This document shows positions 47,000 to 60,580 of a stretch of DNA of 64,000 nt, one piece after another (the stretch's first letter is position 1; the number at the start of each line of letters is the position of its first letter). Location: contig CP116670.1 in NCBI GenBank assembly GCA_028370155.1, positions 558,001 through 622,000 on the forward strand, written 5' to 3'. The notes under the pieces were generated by a model. The model was not told where the DNA came from, searched no databases, and was given only the letters and a program-made list of their open reading frames with translations. This DNA is from Arthrobacter sp. OVS8 (GTDB taxonomy: Bacteria > Actinomycetota > Actinomycetes > Actinomycetales > Micrococcaceae). The translations under genes and the position numbers were made by a program.

Positions 47000-47054
47000 A
47001 TGTTGAGTTGTTGGTTGCCGAGCTCGTTGCCCGGCTGTTTCCGGGCCGCGCTCC

Positions 47055-49005
47055 CTACCAGATGCTGACGCGCTCCGTCACGGGCATCCACATGCCGTCC
47101 TGCTCCGCCGTCCCGAAGGCCTCGTGGAAGGCATCAAGGTTTTTGGCGATCTGGTTGGTGCGGAACTCGTTGGGCGAGTGCGGATCGGTGGCCAGCCGGC
47201 GGACGGCCTCCTCGGTCCGCATGACCTGCCGCCAGCCGGCGGCCCATGATGCGAAGAACCGCTGCACCCCGGTCAGTCCGTCCAGGACCGGAGGCTCCTG
47301 CCCTTCGAGGCTGATCAGGTAGGCCTTATACGCGATCGTCAGGCCGCCGAGGTCGCCGATATTCTCGCCCAGGGTCAGTTTGCCGTTGACGTTGTGTCCC
47401 GGCGCTGCGGTGGGGAGAGCGCCTCGAACTGGGCCACCAGCTTGGAGGTCAGCGCCTCGAAGGCCGTGCGGTCATCCTCCGTCCACCAGTTGCGCAGCAG
47501 GCCGCTGCCGTCGTACTGCGAGCCCTGGTCGTCGAACCCGTGGCCGATCTCGTGGCCGATGACCGCACCGATGCCGCCGTAGTTGACGGCGTCGTCGGCG
47601 TCGGCGGTGAAGAACGGCGGCTGCAGGATGGCGGCCGGGAACACGATCTCATTGAGCAGCGGGTGGTAGTACGCATTCACGGTCTGCGGGGTCATCAGCC
47701 ACTTGTCCCGGTCCACGGGTTTGCCCACTTCATCAAGGTGCCGGTCGACGTCGGCGCTGTGCGCGCGCTCCACATTGCCCAGCAGGTCCGAGGGGTCGAT
47801 TTCCACCGCGGAGTAGTCGATCCACTTGTCGGGGTAGCCGATCTTGGCCCGGAACGAATCAAGCTTCTTGAGCGCCTCGTGCTTGGTTTCCTCGCCCATC
47901 CAGGCAAGTCCGGTGATGGATTCGCGGTAGGCCTCGATCAGGTTCGCCACCAGCGACTCCATGCGCGCCTTATGGGTTTCCGGGAAGTGCCGGGCAACAT
48001 AGATCTGGCCGACGGCCTCGCCCAGCGCGGCCTCGACGACGGCGACCCCGCGCTTCCAGCGGTCCTTGTTGCGCGGCGTGCCGCTGAGGGTGGTGCCGTA
48101 GAAGGCGAAGTTGGCATCCACAAAAGCGGCGGACAGGTACGGGGCGGCGGCGCTGATGACGCGCATGGCCAGCCATTCCTGCCAGACGGACAGCGGCTCC
48201 GACTCCAGCAGCGACGCCGCCCCGGCGAAGAAATCCGGGGTGCTCACGATAAGTTCCGCACGCTTCTCCGACGCGATTCCGGCGGCGTCAAACCAGGTGG
48301 TGAGGAGCGGGAAGAGCTCCGTGGCTTCGTCCGCTGTCCGCAGGTTGTAGGTCTTCTGGGGTCGCGCAGCGTGACTTTGTCCCAGTGGTGGGCGGCCAGC
48401 GCGGTCTCCAGCGCCACCACCCGTCCGGCGGCGTCCTCCGGGCCGGTGACCCCGGCGAGTCCGAAGACGGTCTTCACATGGTCCTGATACGCCTGGACCA
48501 TCGGCGCGAACTTCTCTTCGCGGTAGTACGACTCATCCGGCAGGCCCAGGCCTCCCTGACCGGTGTACAGCAGGATCCGGTCCGGATTTCCGGCGTCGGG
48601 GGCGGGGTAGATGTAAAAGAGGCCGCCCACGTCCGCGCGGAACAGCCGCCCGGCCAGGGCCACCAGATCGGCGGCCGATTCCGTGGCGAAGACCTCGGCG
48701 AGCCGGGAACGGATCGGGTCCAGCCCCTTGGCCTCCACACCGGCTTCGTCCAGGAAGCTGTTGTACAGGTCCCCGACCTTCCGCTCGATTCCGGTGGAGT
48801 CCGCCCCGCGGGCCGCCGCGTCCTCAATGATCTCTTTCACGGCGAGTTCCGAACCGTCCCGCAGTGCCGTGAACGTCCCCTCCAGGGGGCGGTCGTCGGG
48901 AATCTCGGTGCTCTTGAGCCAGGTGCCGTTGACATGCTGGTACAGGTCATCCTGCGGCCGGACACTGGCGTCGATGTTGGACAGGGCGATCCCCGAAAGT
49001 GGCAC
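47055..49005 (-). CDS. M13 family metallopeptidase (2 frameshifts)
   Basis: About 650 aa neprilysin-like zinc peptidase (PepO/Zmp1 type). Zinc motif HEIGH in GAVIGHEIGHGFDDQG, and third ligand region ENIGDLGGLTIAYKAY. NAYYHPLLNEIVFPAAILQPPFF is the substrate-binding motif. Breaks lie near 48360 and 47414-47417 (plus strand GGGCGAGAG read as GGGGAGAG). The start is GTG 49005 with AAGGAG 5 nt upstream. No signal peptide is visible, so a cytoplasmic or non-classically exported enzyme is likely. Confidence 0.93.
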
Positions 49006-49108
49006 AGATGCTCCTTTGAGAGGCAGTCCGGCACCGCCTTGGCAGGGGATGCCGGTCTGCATGGTGGACGTTACGGAGGTATGGCTCCTTCATCTTACGC
49101 ACCCGTGT

Positions 49109-49120
49109 TACTGTGAAAAC
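49109..49120 (+). promoter_or_regulatory. Leaderless -10 element of the leuA leader
   Basis: TACTGT at 49109-49114 followed by exactly 6 nt (GAAAAC) and the GTG of the leader peptide, the same geometry as at the leuS leader. Confidence 0.5.
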
Positions 49121-50996
<1,876 letters not shown>

Positions 50997-51004
50997 GCGG
51001 CCAG

Positions 51005-51064
51005 CCGCTTTTCAGGCGCTCAGCGCCGCCGGTCCGTCCGGCGGCGCGGCGCGTCTGAAAGCGG
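51005..51064 (+). terminator. Terminator after leuA
   Basis: A long imperfect stem: outer CCGCTTTTCAG with CTGAAAGCGG and inner GCGCCGCCGG with CCGGCGGCGC around a TCCGT loop. It starts 9 nt after the leuA stop. Confidence 0.65.
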
Positions 51065-51113
51065 CGGTTCCCCGGAATGCAGTATTTCCTTCAAGGCGGT
51101 GCGAAGATTAACC

Positions 51114-51867
51114 GTGGCCCAACCATCCTCCTTTGCCTCCCGCGCCTACCGTGATGACGGTGTGGTGCTGCGTACCCACAAACTGGGCGAAGCGGACCGC
51201 ATCATCACCATCCTTACCAAGCACCACGGCCAGGTCCGCGCGGTAGCCAAGGGCGTACGGCGCACCAGCAGCCGCTTCGGCGCCCGGCTTGAGCCCTTTA
51301 TGGTCGTGGACCTCCAGCTGATAGCCGGCCGCACCCTGGACATTGTCACGCAGGCCGTGGCGAAGGGCGCGTACGGCAGCAATATCGCCGCGGATTACGG
51401 CCGGTACACGGTCGCTGCGGCGATGACCGAAACTGCGGAGAAGCTGACCGACGTCGACGGCGAAGCCGGTACCGCCCAATACAATCTCCTCGTCGGCGCC
51501 CTGGCCTCGCTGAGCCGGGGCGACCACACCCCGAACTCATCCTCGATTCCTACCTGCTGCGCGCCCTCGCCACCGGCGGCTGGGCACCGAGTTTCACCGA
51601 CTGTGCCCGCTGCGGGCCCGCGGGCCCCACACTGCATTTTCGGCGCCGCTCGGCGGCATGGTGTGCGCGGACTGCCGCCCGCCCGGATCGCCCGCCCCCG
51701 CCGCGGAAACGGTGCTGCTGCTTGGCGCGTTGCTGACGGGGGACTGGACGACGGCGGACGCGTCAGTTCCCGCGCACCGGCGCGAGGCGGCCGGCTTGGT
51801 GGCCAGCTACCTGCAGTGGCACCTTGAACGAGTACTCAAATCCCTCAAACATGTGGAGCGGACCTAA
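51114..51867 (+). CDS. recO: DNA repair protein RecO (2 frameshifts)
   Basis: About 251 aa. The OB-fold N-terminus is [26 protein letters not shown]. The C-terminal helical domain carries a zinc-binding pair of CxxC motifs, CARC (about 51602) and CADC (about 51663). Breaks lie near 51530 (one G lost before ELILDSYLL) and 51632 (C5 read as C4). Start GTG 51114; GTG 51099 is an alternative. It loads RecA together with RecR. Confidence 0.9.
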
Positions 51868-51915
51868 CTGTGACACCGGGAAACTGTGGCACCGGGAAAG
51901 AACTAGGGAAAAACT

Positions 51916-52740
51916 GTGGCATTGGGTAAAAAGAAGAATCCGGTCCGGCAGCGGAGCACCCCGTGGTGAGCCCGTACCCGCACCCTCCGGAGCCGTCCCT
52001 CCGGCCATCCCGGCGGAGTTTATTCCGCGGCACGTCGCGATCGTGATGGACGGCAACGGCCGCTGGGCCAACCAGCGCGGCCTGCCCCGGATCGAGGGCC
52101 ACAAAGCGGGGAGCCCGCCCTGCTGGACGTGATGGCCGGTGCGATTGAACTCGGCATCGAGCATGTGAGTGTCTACGCCTTCTCCACGGAAAACTGGCGC
52201 CGTTCGCCCGAGGAGGTCCGCTTCCTGATGGGATTTAACAAGGACGTGCTACGTCGTCAGCGCAACCAACTGGATGAGTGGGGTGTGCGGATCCGCTGGT
52301 CCGGCCGGCGGCCCCGGCTTTGGGGCTCCGTGATCCGGGAACTGGAAGAGGCCGAGGACTTCACCCGCGGCAACAGCACCTGCACGTTGAACATGTGTGT
52401 TAACTACGGCGGGCGCGCCGAGATCGCCGACGCCGTCTCCGCGATCGCGGAGGAAGTCGCCGCCGGCCGGCTGAAACCGGGCGCCATCACCGAGAAGACG
52501 ATCCAGAAGTACCTGGACGAGCCGGACCTGCCCGACGTTGACCTGTTCCTGCGCAGCTCCGGCGAGCAGCGGCTCTCCAACTTCATGCTGTGGCAGTCCG
52601 CCTACGCCGAATTCGTCTTTATGGACACGCTGTGGCCCGACGTGGACCGGCGCACGCTGTGGGACGCGGTTGAGGTGTATGCGCAGCGGGACCGCCGCTA
52701 CGGCGGGGCAGTGGACGCTGCCCCCGCTGGCCCCGCCTGA
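51916..52740 (+). CDS. uppS: Isoprenyl (undecaprenyl) diphosphate synthase (2 frameshifts)
   Basis: Cis-prenyltransferase making the polyprenyl carrier for cell-wall synthesis, about 275 aa. The catalytic Asp and phosphate-binding motif is [18 protein letters not shown], then [17 protein letters not shown] and the C-terminal [19 protein letters not shown]. The GTG 51916 gives [14 protein letters not shown]. The frame is lost near 51966 (2 nt or equivalent) and at 52108-52111 (GGGCGAG read as GGGGAG, in [11 protein letters not shown]). It follows recO as in other actinobacteria. Confidence 0.92.
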
Positions 52741-52802
52741 GACCACGGTACTGACACCAGGGTGTTTAACCCTGTACGCCGCCGGGGAGCGAGCCCCGCG
52801 GC

Positions 52803-53833
52803 TCAGGCGGTGCCGCCGTCGTCCAGAACGTAGGCGCGGAGCCAGCGGGCCAGCCGGGCGTAGGCGTCGGCGCGGACGCGCGGGGCGGACAAAAACACGT
52901 CGTGCAGTGCCCCGTCGATCCGCTCCAGGGTGACGGTCCGGCCCAGGCTGAGGGCGCGCAGGGCGATCGTGTTAACGTCCAGGACTGCATCGGTGCGCCG
53001 CATGGATTCCTTCCAGAACATTCCGTTGGCGCTGGCCCCGGAAATCAAAACCAGGATGGGAACATCGATGTCCAATCCGCGCGCCACCCGCGACTGCCCG
53101 GTCAGGACCGCGCTCAGCCAGCCGGCCCGGACGGGAAACGCCCGGGGCGGGCGGTAGTTGTCATCCAGGGTCCATTCGCCCTCGGCGGCGCTGCTGATGC
53201 TGCGCCAGTAGAAGCCGCGTTCGGGGAGCCGGATGACGGCTTCCGGCCAGAACCGCGCGAGCGGTTCCACCATGGTCCGCGCCGCACGGCGCACGGCCGG
53301 ACTGCCGTGCATTTCCAGCCACGGGCTGTCGAGGATCAGCTGCGAGATAACGCCGGGATGCCGGCCGCCCACAGCGCGGCAATCAGCCCGCCGGTCGAAT
53401 GTCCCATCAGCGCCACCCTCGGCGGTGCCTCGGCCTCGGGGTGCAGCACGGCGATGATGCCGATCGCCGCGGTGATCTCGGCGTCGTAGTCGTCCAGGTC
53501 GGCCACATAGCCGCCGTGCGTGCCGGCGTGCAGGCTCCGCCCGTGGTTGTGCATGTCGAGGGCGAAGAACGCGAAGCCCTGGCGGGTCCAGAAGTCCGCG
53601 AGCTCCTCGTTGAAGAAGTAGTCGCTCCAGCCGTGCAGGAACAGCACGGCCCGGGGCCGGCGGGCGGGGCCGCCTTCCCCGCCGGCTTCGCCGCCGGCAG
53701 CGGCGGCTGTGCCCCCAGCATCGCCGGGAACCCGTCGGACCAGCGTGGCGGTCCGTTCGACGCCGTCGGGACCGGCTGCCGGGAAGGTGCAGGCTTCGAA
53801 GTCGTCGCCCAGGATATCGGGTACCCATTCCAT
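52803..53833 (-). CDS. Serine hydrolase of the lysophospholipase/S33 type (1 frameshift)
   Basis: About 343 aa alpha/beta hydrolase. The oxyanion region is AVLFLHGWSDYFF, the nucleophile elbow GHSTGG and the catalytic His lies in IDGALHDVFLS. This layout is shared with monoacylglycerol lipases. The frame breaks near 53360 (one base missing in GCGGCCGG(G)CATCC). It is convergent with uppS and divergent from pyrD, with no sign of an operon. Confidence 0.85.
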
Positions 53834-53900
53834 TGCTTCATGCTAGCGCCCGGCGGCGGGCGGGTTTGGTCTGGGCCGCCTGAACGGGAAAACTAGAGCC

Positions 53901-54973
53901 ATGCGCGTTTATCCGACTTTCTTCCGGCTGGCCTTCTCATGGATGGACGCCGAACGCGCCCATAAGATCGGGTTCAGGGCCATCCGGCTTGTCCACTCCT
54001 GCGGGGCCGGGCGGGTGCTGCAGAGGTTCACCGCGCCGGCGGCGTCGCTCCAGACCCGGGCGTTCGGCCTGACGTTCCCGTCACCGTTCGGTCTGGCGGC
54101 CGGATTCGACAAGGAGGGCCACGGCATCGAGGCGCTGACCGAGCTGGGCTTCGGCCATGTGGAGGTCGGCACGATCACGGGACAGGCCCAGCCCGGAAAT
54201 CCAGCGCCGCGGCTCTTCCGCCTGGTCCAGGACCGGGCCGTGATCAACCGGATGGGATTCAACAATGACGGGGCCGCCGCCATGGCGCCCCGCCTGAAGT
54301 CCGCCCGCGCCGCCCTGCAGCGCCGCCACCCCGGTGTCCGCCCGGTGATCGGCGTCAACATCGGCAAGAGCAAAGTGGTGGAACTGGACGACGCGGCGGC
54401 GGACTACCTCATCAGCGCCCGCAGCCTGGCTCCCGCCGCCGACTACCTCGTGGTCAACGTCAGCTCCCCGAACACCCCCGGCCTGCGGCTGCTCCAGGAT
54501 GTCGATTCGCTCCGCCCGCTGCTGACGGCAGTGGGGAGGCCGCGGACAAGGCCTCCGGACGCCACATTCCGCTGCTGGTCAAGATCGCCCCGGACCTCAG
54601 CGATGAGGACATCGACGACGTCGCGCGGCTGGCACTGGACCTGAACCTGGACGGAATCATCGCCACCAACACCACCATCGCCCGCACCGGCCTGTCGTCC
54701 GCACCGGACAAGGTGGCGGACTGCGGCGCCGGCGGACTTTCCGGCGCCCCGCTGAAGCAGCGGTCGCTGGAGGTGCTGGCCCGGTTGAAGGCGGCAACCG
54801 GCGGCAAGCTGACCCTGGTCTCTGTGGGCGGGGTCGAAACCGCGCAGGACGTCCAGCAACGGCTCGACGCCGGCGCCACCCTCGTGCAGGGTTACACGGC
54901 GTTCCTCTATGAAGGTCCGTTCTGGGCTGCCCGCATCAACCGGCAGCTCGCGAAGCACCCGTCGAGGCGCTGA
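53901..54973 (+). CDS. pyrD: Dihydroorotate dehydrogenase (quinone), class 2 (1 frameshift)
   Basis: About 357 aa. The N-terminal amphipathic extension ([29 protein letters not shown]) marks the membrane-associated class 2 enzyme. FMN-binding motifs are [24 protein letters not shown] and IATNTTIAR. The frame breaks at 54533-54536 (GTGGGCGAGGCC read as GTGGGGAGGCC). It is separate from the pyr operon at the start of the window, as usual for the quinone-linked enzyme. Confidence 0.94.
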
Positions 54974-55029
54974 ACCCGGCCGGGGCCGCGGCCCCGCGAA
55001 CAGGTGCAGTAACCACATCGGGACGACAA

Positions 55030-55058
55030 AGCCCCCGGCAGTCCAGCTGCCGGGGGCT
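55030..55058. terminator. Bidirectional terminator between pyrD and the DUF3043 gene
   Basis: Perfect 12-bp stem AGCCCCCGGCAG / CTGCCGGGGGCT with loop TCCAG. It lies between convergent genes. Confidence 0.85.
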
Positions 55059-55076
55059 CCTTGTTGATCGGGGAAA

Positions 55077-55670
55077 TCAGGCGGGGTATTCGCCGCGCTT
55101 GACGAGGGGCTTGGGAAGGCGCAGGCGGCGGAACTGCAGCGAGCGCATGGAGCCGTACCAGACGGTGCCGCGCTCCACGTCGCCGAACTTTTCCGTCAGG
55201 CGCTTCCGGAGTTTGCGGGAGAGGATAAAGACGTCGACGAAGACGGCCAGGAACATCACCCAGAATCCGCCCAGGACGTAGATCATCTGCTCGCTGGACG
55301 CCGGGACGAGCAGGGAGACCACCACGAAGATCAGGGCGCCGAACATCAGGTACTCGCCGAGGCTGAAGCGGGCGTCCACGTAGTCACGGGCGAAGCGCTT
55401 CTGCGGACCCTTGTCCCGCAGCGGCAGGAACTTCTCGTCGCCGGTGTCCAGGGCCGCCCGCATTTTCAGCCGCTGCTCCTGGACCGCTGCTCGCTCTGCG
55501 GCCTTTGAGGCCTTGCGGTCCTCCGGCACGAGCGGCCGCTTGCGGGCCGCCACCTGCGCGCTGCGCTTGGGCGTGGGTGCGCCCTTGCCGAGGGCGGTGT
55601 CCCGGGCTGCTGCCCCGGCCGCCTGCTGGTCAACTATGTCCTGCGCCGATGGCGCTTCTTTTACGTCCAA
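55077..55670 (-). CDS. DUF3043 membrane protein
   Basis: 197 aa, intact. A charged Ala/Lys/Arg-rich N-terminus (about 90 residues) is followed by two hydrophobic segments (YLMFGALIFVVVSLLVP and MIYVLGGFWVMFLAVFVDVFIL) and a basic tail. It belongs to the actinobacterial DUF3043 family; function unknown. TTG 55670 is the start in the available frame. Confidence 0.82.
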   Translation of the reverse strand: MDVKEAPSAQDIVDQQAAGAAARDTALGKGAPTPKRSAQVAARKRPLVPEDRKASKAAERAAVQEQRLKMRAALDTGDEKFLPLRDKGPQKRFARDYVDARFSLGEYLMFGALIFVVVSLLVPASSEQMIYVLGGFWVMFLAVFVDVFILSRKLRKRLTEKFGDVERGTVWYGSMRSLQFRRLRLPKPLVKRGEYPA

Positions 55671-55751
55671 ACACCCCTACAGAATACCCCGCGGACCTGG
55701 GCACGAGACCCAGCCCACACAGGGTATGACGCGCCGCGGCAGAGTTTAAGG

Positions 55752-55780
55752 TTTAGCGTGATCCACGGCACGGGTAGTGT
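55752..55780 (+). promoter_or_regulatory. Promoter of the M20 peptidase gene, probably leaderless
   Basis: TTTAGC (55752-55757), 17 nt, TAGTGT (55775-55780), then 7 nt to ATG 55788. Confidence 0.5.
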
Positions 55781-55787
55781 TCTGGCC

Positions 55788-57217
55788 ATGACTTCATCAC
55801 CCGCGGGGAACCCGCAAACCGCAACCGCCCTGGCCGGAAACGTCGACACCGAGGCGCTCCGGCAGGCCGTCACCGAATCCTTCGACACAACTATCGCCCA
55901 GTTGAAAGAGCTCGTCGCCATTCCGGGCATCGCCTGGCCCAGCTTCGACCCGGCCCCGCTCAACGCCAGCGCCGACGCCGTCGCCGGGCTGGTGCGCGCC
56001 AACGGATTCGACGACGTCCGGATCCTGCGCTGCGACAAGGAAGACGGGACTCCCGGCGGCCCCGCCGTCGTCGCCCGCCGTCCCGCCGCCGACGGCAAGC
56101 CGACGATCCTGCTCTACGCGCACCACGATGTGCAGCCCACCGGCGACCTGGCACTGTGGGAGACGGAGCCGTTCACCGCCGTCGAGCGCGACGGGCGGCT
56201 TTACGGCCGCGGTGCCGCCGACGACAAGGCCGGGATCCTGGCCCACATCGCTGCCTACGCGGCCGTGACCCGCGTTTTGGGCGACGATCTCGGCCTGGGC
56301 GTGACCTTCTTCTTCGAGGGTGAGGAGGAAGCGGGCTCCCCGACCTTCCGCACCTTCCTGGAAACCCACCGGGAGCTGCTGCGCGCCGATGTGATCGTCG
56401 TCGCCGACTCCAGCAACTGGAAGGTCGGCATCCCCGCGCTCACCACCAGCCTCCGCGGCCTGGTCGACGGCACCATCGAGGTCAAGGTCCTGGACCACGC
56501 CGTCCACTCCGGCATGTTCGGCGGCCCCGTGCTGGATGCGCCGACCCTTCTGTCCCGTCTCATCGCCACCCTGCACGACGACGACGGCAACGTCGCGATC
56601 GCCGGCCTGGTCAGCCGGGACGACGCCACCGTGGACCTTTCGGAGGAGGAGTACCGCGCGGACGCCTCCGTGCTCGACGGCGTCCGGCTTGCGGGCACCG
56701 GCACGATCGCCTCGCGGATGTGGACCAAACCGGCGCTGTCGATCATAGGCTTCGATGCCCCCGCCGTCGACGTCGCCTCCAACACCCTCCTGCCCCGGGC
56801 GCGGGCCAAGTTCAGCATGCGGCTCGCGCCCGGGCAGGATCCGGCCGAGGCCATGGACGCGGTCCGCCGGCACGTGGAAGCCAACGCGCCGTTCGGCGCC
56901 CACGTGGTCTTTACGCCGGGGAGAGCGGCAACGCCTTCCTGACGGACACGTCCTCCCGGGCTGCCGGCATCGCGATGTGGGCGCTCGGCGAGGCATGGGG
57001 CGTCCCGGCGGTGGAAACCGGTATTGGCGGCTCCATCCCGTTTATCGCCGACCTGACCGAGCTGTACCCGGATGTTCAGATCCTGGTCACCGGCGTCGAG
57101 GATCCCGATTCCCGGGCGCACAGCGCGAACGAATCCCTCCACCTCGAGGACTTCCGGAACGCCATTGTTGCTGAAGCCCTGATGCTCGCGCGGCTCAATG
57201 AGGACGGACTGGCCTGA
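55788..57217 (+). CDS. M20 family dipeptidase (1 frameshift)
   Basis: About 476 aa zinc dipeptidase (CNDP-like). Metal-binding motifs are LLYAHHDVQPTGD, GRGAADDKAGI and the catalytic EGEEEAGSP. The frame breaks at 56918-56921 (CCGGGCGAGAGC read as CCGGGGAGAGC, in FTPGESGNAFL). ATG 55788 is preferred over 55758 because of the leaderless promoter position. Confidence 0.92.
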
Positions 57218-57388
57218 CCGTACGGGCCGGCCGGGTTCCCGGGGAACATCCAGCCTGCACGGACGGTTACGTCAGAAGTTAGAGCTACACGGCTGATCGA
57301 CGTAGCATGTAGCTATAGCCCGTACCGAATAAGTAGGGGCGGGTGCCGCCCCGGCGGTGCCGCCACCACCGTCGTTAGAAGGTAGGCC

Positions 57389-57778
57389 ATGAGCACTACA
57401 ACCAATGAAAACAGCGCCGACATCACCGCCACGGCGGGCGAGGAACTGGCCACGCACGAAGTTCAGCTGACTGACGTCGCGGCGGGCAAGGTCCGCAGCC
57501 TGCTGGAGCAGGAAGGCCGCACCGACCTGCGCCTCCGCGTGGCTGTGCAGCCCGGCGGCTGCTCCGGCCTGATCTACCAGCTCTACTTCGACGAAAGGCT
57601 CCTCGACGGAGACGCCGTCCGGGACTACGACGGCGTTGAAGTTGTAGTCGACAAAATGAGCGTCCCCTACCTCAGCGGTGCCAGCATCGACTTCGAGGAC
57701 ACCATCTCCAAGCAGGGCTTTACGATCGACAACCCCAACGCCGGCGGCTCCTGCGCCTGCGGTGATTCCTTCCACTAA
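57389..57778 (+). CDS. erpA: Iron-sulfur cluster insertion protein ErpA
   Basis: 129 aa, intact A-type carrier. The three conserved cysteines occur in QPGGCSGLIYQLYFDE and GGSCACGDSF. It inserts Fe-S clusters into target proteins. In actinobacteria this gene sits just before the ctaC-ctaD cytochrome oxidase genes, as here. Confidence 0.93.
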   Translation: MSTTTNENSADITATAGEELATHEVQLTDVAAGKVRSLLEQEGRTDLRLRVAVQPGGCSGLIYQLYFDERLLDGDAVRDYDGVEVVVDKMSVPYLSGASIDFEDTISKQGFTIDNPNAGGSCACGDSFH

Positions 57779-57803
57779 GGCCGGGCAATCTGCCCGGCCT
57801 TAG
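57775..57803 (+). terminator. Terminator of erpA overlapping its stop codon
   Basis: Perfect 13-bp stem CTAAGGCCGGGCA / TGCCCGGCCTTAG with loop ATC; the TAA stop lies inside the 5' arm. Confidence 0.88.
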
Positions 57804-57977
57804 TGCCGCAGGATCCATAACGAGCGGACCCGGCAAAAGGTCCCGACGCACGGCGCGGACATGTGGGCGAAAACTCGCGGGGAGCGGTAAGCTCTACACC
57901 GAGTAGTAAAACTTTTCGTGTGCCCCGACCGCGATTTTGCGGGCCGGGGCGACAGCAACAAGTAGGAAGGGCCGTCT

Positions 57978-58848
57978 GTGAGTTCGCAGAACCGAACCGG
58001 CAGCCGACGCAAACAGATCACTACGATCACTGGCTTGGCACTCGCCGGCGCGTTGGCTTTGACTGGATGTTCACCAGAGGTACAGAAAGGGTGGCTGCCC
58101 ACGGAACGTGGCACCACCAACCACACTGACCGCATCATGGACCTCTGGGTCAACTCATGGATTGCCGCACTGATTGTCGGTGTCATCACCTGGGGCCTGA
58201 TGATCTGGTGCATGGTCGCCTACCGGCGCCGCAAGGGCACCGTCGGGTTCCCCGGCAGAACAGCTTCAACCTGCCCCTCGAGGTTTTCTACCTGACGATC
58301 CCGCTGTTCATGGTCCTGGTGTTCTTCTACTTCACCGACCGCGACCAGCAGGCGATCGACAACCGCGCCGAGCCGGCCGACGTCGTCGTTGACGTCCGCG
58401 GCAAGCAGTGGGCCTGGGACTTCAACTACAAAAGGGTGACGTGATCCGCGAGGATGTCCACGAAGCCGGCGTCCAGGCGCACCTCACCGGTGAGGCCGTG
58501 GACAAGGAAAAGCTCCCCACCCTGTACCTCCCGGTCAACAAATCGGTGGACGTCGAGCTGAACGCCCGCGACGTCATCCACTCCTTCTGGGTACCCGCCT
58601 TCCTGCAGAAGCGCGACATGATCCCCGGAAAGACCAACTACATCAGGTTCACCCCCACCAAAGAGGGAACCTACGACGGCAAGTGCGCCGAACTCTGTGG
58701 CGAATACCACTCCGAAATGCTGTTCCGCGTAAAGGTCGTTTCCGACGCCGAATTCCAGGCGCACCTGGAAAAGCTGCGCCAGGACGGCAACACCGGTCTC
58801 CTCGGCGAAGAGTACGACCGCAACCCGGCCCCGACCGAATCCAAGTAA
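57978..58848 (+). CDS. ctaC: Cytochrome c oxidase subunit II (2 frameshifts)
   Basis: About 290 aa. Lipoprotein signal with LTGC lipobox ([12 protein letters not shown]), two membrane helices ([20 protein letters not shown] and [16 protein letters not shown]), then the CuA domain with [12 protein letters not shown]. Breaks lie near 58252 (C5 read as C4) and 58433 (A5 read as A4). The start is GTG 57978 with AGGAAG upstream. Confidence 0.94.
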
Positions 58849-58858
58849 GGGGAGCGAC

Positions 58859-60580
58859 GTGGCAACCACCTATTCACAGCCCACGGGGACCCTTGAGGCT
58901 CCCGTAGTACCGAAGTCCAAGGGACGCATCGTCGTCAACTGGATCACCTCCACCGACCACAAGACCATCGGGTACATGTACCTGATCGCGTCCTTCGTGT
59001 TCTTCTGCTTCGGCGGCGTCATGGCGCTGCTGATCCGCGCCGAGCTGTTCGAGCCCGGCATGCAGATCCTGCAGACCAAAGAGCAGTACAACCAGCTCTT
59101 CACCATGCACGGCACCGTCATGCTGCTGATGTTCGCGACGCCGCTCTTCGCCGGGTTCGCCAACGTCATCATGCCGCTCCAGATCGGTGCACCCGACGTC
59201 GCCTTCCCGCGGCTGAATGCACTGGCATTCTGGTTCTTCCTCTTCGGCTCCACCATCGCCGTATCCGGCTTCGTCACCCCGCAGGGTGCGGCATCGTTCG
59301 GCTGGTTCGCCTACGCGCCGCTGTCCAACACGACGTTCAGCCCGGGCGTGGGCGGTGACCTCTGGGTCTTCGGCCTGGCGCTCTCCGGCTTCGGCACCAT
59401 CCTTGGTGCGGTCAACTTCATCACCACGATCATCTGCATGCGTGCCCCGGGCATGACCATGTGGCGTATGCCGATCTTCACCTGGAACATCCTGGTGACG
59501 GCCATCCTGGTCCTGATGGCGTTCCCGCCGCTGGCTGCGGCCCTCTTCGCCCTCGGCGCGGACCGGCGCTTCGGTGCCCACATCTTCGACCCGGAGAACG
59601 GCGGCGCCGTCCTCTGGCAGCACCTGTTCTGGTTCTTCGGACACCCTGAGGTCTACATCATCGCCCTGCCGTTCTTCGGCATCGTCTCGGAGATCTTCCC
59701 GGTCTTCAGCCGCAAGCCGATCTTCGGTTACAAGGGCCTCGTCTACGCAACGATCTCCATCGCCGCCCTGTCCGTGACCGTGTGGGCGCACCACATGTAC
59801 GTCACCGGCTCGGTACTGCTGCCGTTCTTCTCCTTCATGACGATGCTGATCGCCGTTCCGACCGGTGTGAAGTTCTTCAACTGGATCGGCACCATGTGGC
59901 GGGGTTCCATCACGTTCGAAACCCCCATGCTGTGGAGCATCGGCTTCCTGGCGACGTTCCTCTTCGGTGGCCTGACCGGCATCATCCTGGCCTCCCCGCC
60001 GCTGGACTTCCACGTCTCGGACTCCTACTTCGTGGTGGCGCACTTCCACTACGTCGTCTTCGGCACCGTGGTATTCGCGATGTTCGCCGGCTTCTACTTC
60101 TGGTGGCCGAAGTGGACCGGCAAGATGCTCAACGAGCGCCTGGGCAAGATCCACTTCTGGATGCTGTTCCTCGGCTTCCACGGCACCTTCCTCATCCAGC
60201 ACTGGCTGGGCGTCGAGGGCATGCCCCGCCGGTACGCGGACTACATGCCGCAGGACAACTTCACCTGGATGAACCAGTTCTCCACCTACGCCTCGTTCCT
60301 GCTGGGCGCCTCGCTGATCCCGTTCTTCTGGAACGTCTACATCACTTGGCGCAGCAACGAGAGGGTTGAAGTGGATGACCCGTGGGGCTTCGGCGCCTCG
60401 CTCGAATGGGCGACGTCCTGCCCGCCGCCGCGTCACAACTTCACCTCGCTGCCGCGGATCCGTTCGGAGCGTCCTGCCCTGGACCTGCACCACCCCGAAC
60501 TATCCCAGACATACACCGTCGAGTCTCCTGCCCCGGCCGCAGAAGCCCTCGGTAACGCCGACCAGAAGGACAACCCCTAG
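58859..60580 (+). CDS. ctaD: Cytochrome c oxidase subunit I
   Basis: 573 aa, intact heme-copper oxidase subunit with about 12 membrane helices. Heme a ligand His in [12 protein letters not shown], the CuB and cross-linked Tyr region [19 protein letters not shown] pair in [10 protein letters not shown] and the heme a3/a ligands in [10 protein letters not shown]. The GTG start is 10 nt after ctaC; ctaF overlaps the stop by one base. Confidence 0.97.
   Translation: MATTYSQPTGTLEAPVVPKSKGRIVVNWITSTDHKTIGYMYLIASFVFFCFGGVMALLIRAELFEPGMQILQTKEQYNQLFTMHGTVMLLMFATPLFAGFANVIMPLQIGAPDVAFPRLNALAFWFFLFGSTIAVSGFVTPQGAASFGWFAYAPLSNTTFSPGVGGDLWVFGLALSGFGTILGAVNFITTIICMRAPGMTMWRMPIFTWNILVTAILVLMAFPPLAAALFALGADRRFGAHIFDPENGGAVLWQHLFWFFGHPEVYIIALPFFGIVSEIFPVFSRKPIFGYKGLVYATISIAALSVTVWAHHMYVTGSVLLPFFSFMTMLIAVPTGVKFFNWIGTMWRGSITFETPMLWSIGFLATFLFGGLTGIILASPPLDFHVSDSYFVVAHFHYVVFGTVVFAMFAGFYFWWPKWTGKMLNERLGKIHFWMLFLGFHGTFLIQHWLGVEGMPRRYADYMPQDNFTWMNQFSTYASFLLGASLIPFFWNVYITWRSNERVEVDDPWGFGASLEWATSCPPPRHNFTSLPRIRSERPALDLHHPELSQTYTVESPAPAAEALGNADQKDNP

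Noticed and set aside
58874..60493. 539-codon open frame antisense to ctaD
   Set aside because: Long antisense frames arise from GC-rich third positions; the plus-strand frame is an unmistakable oxidase subunit I.
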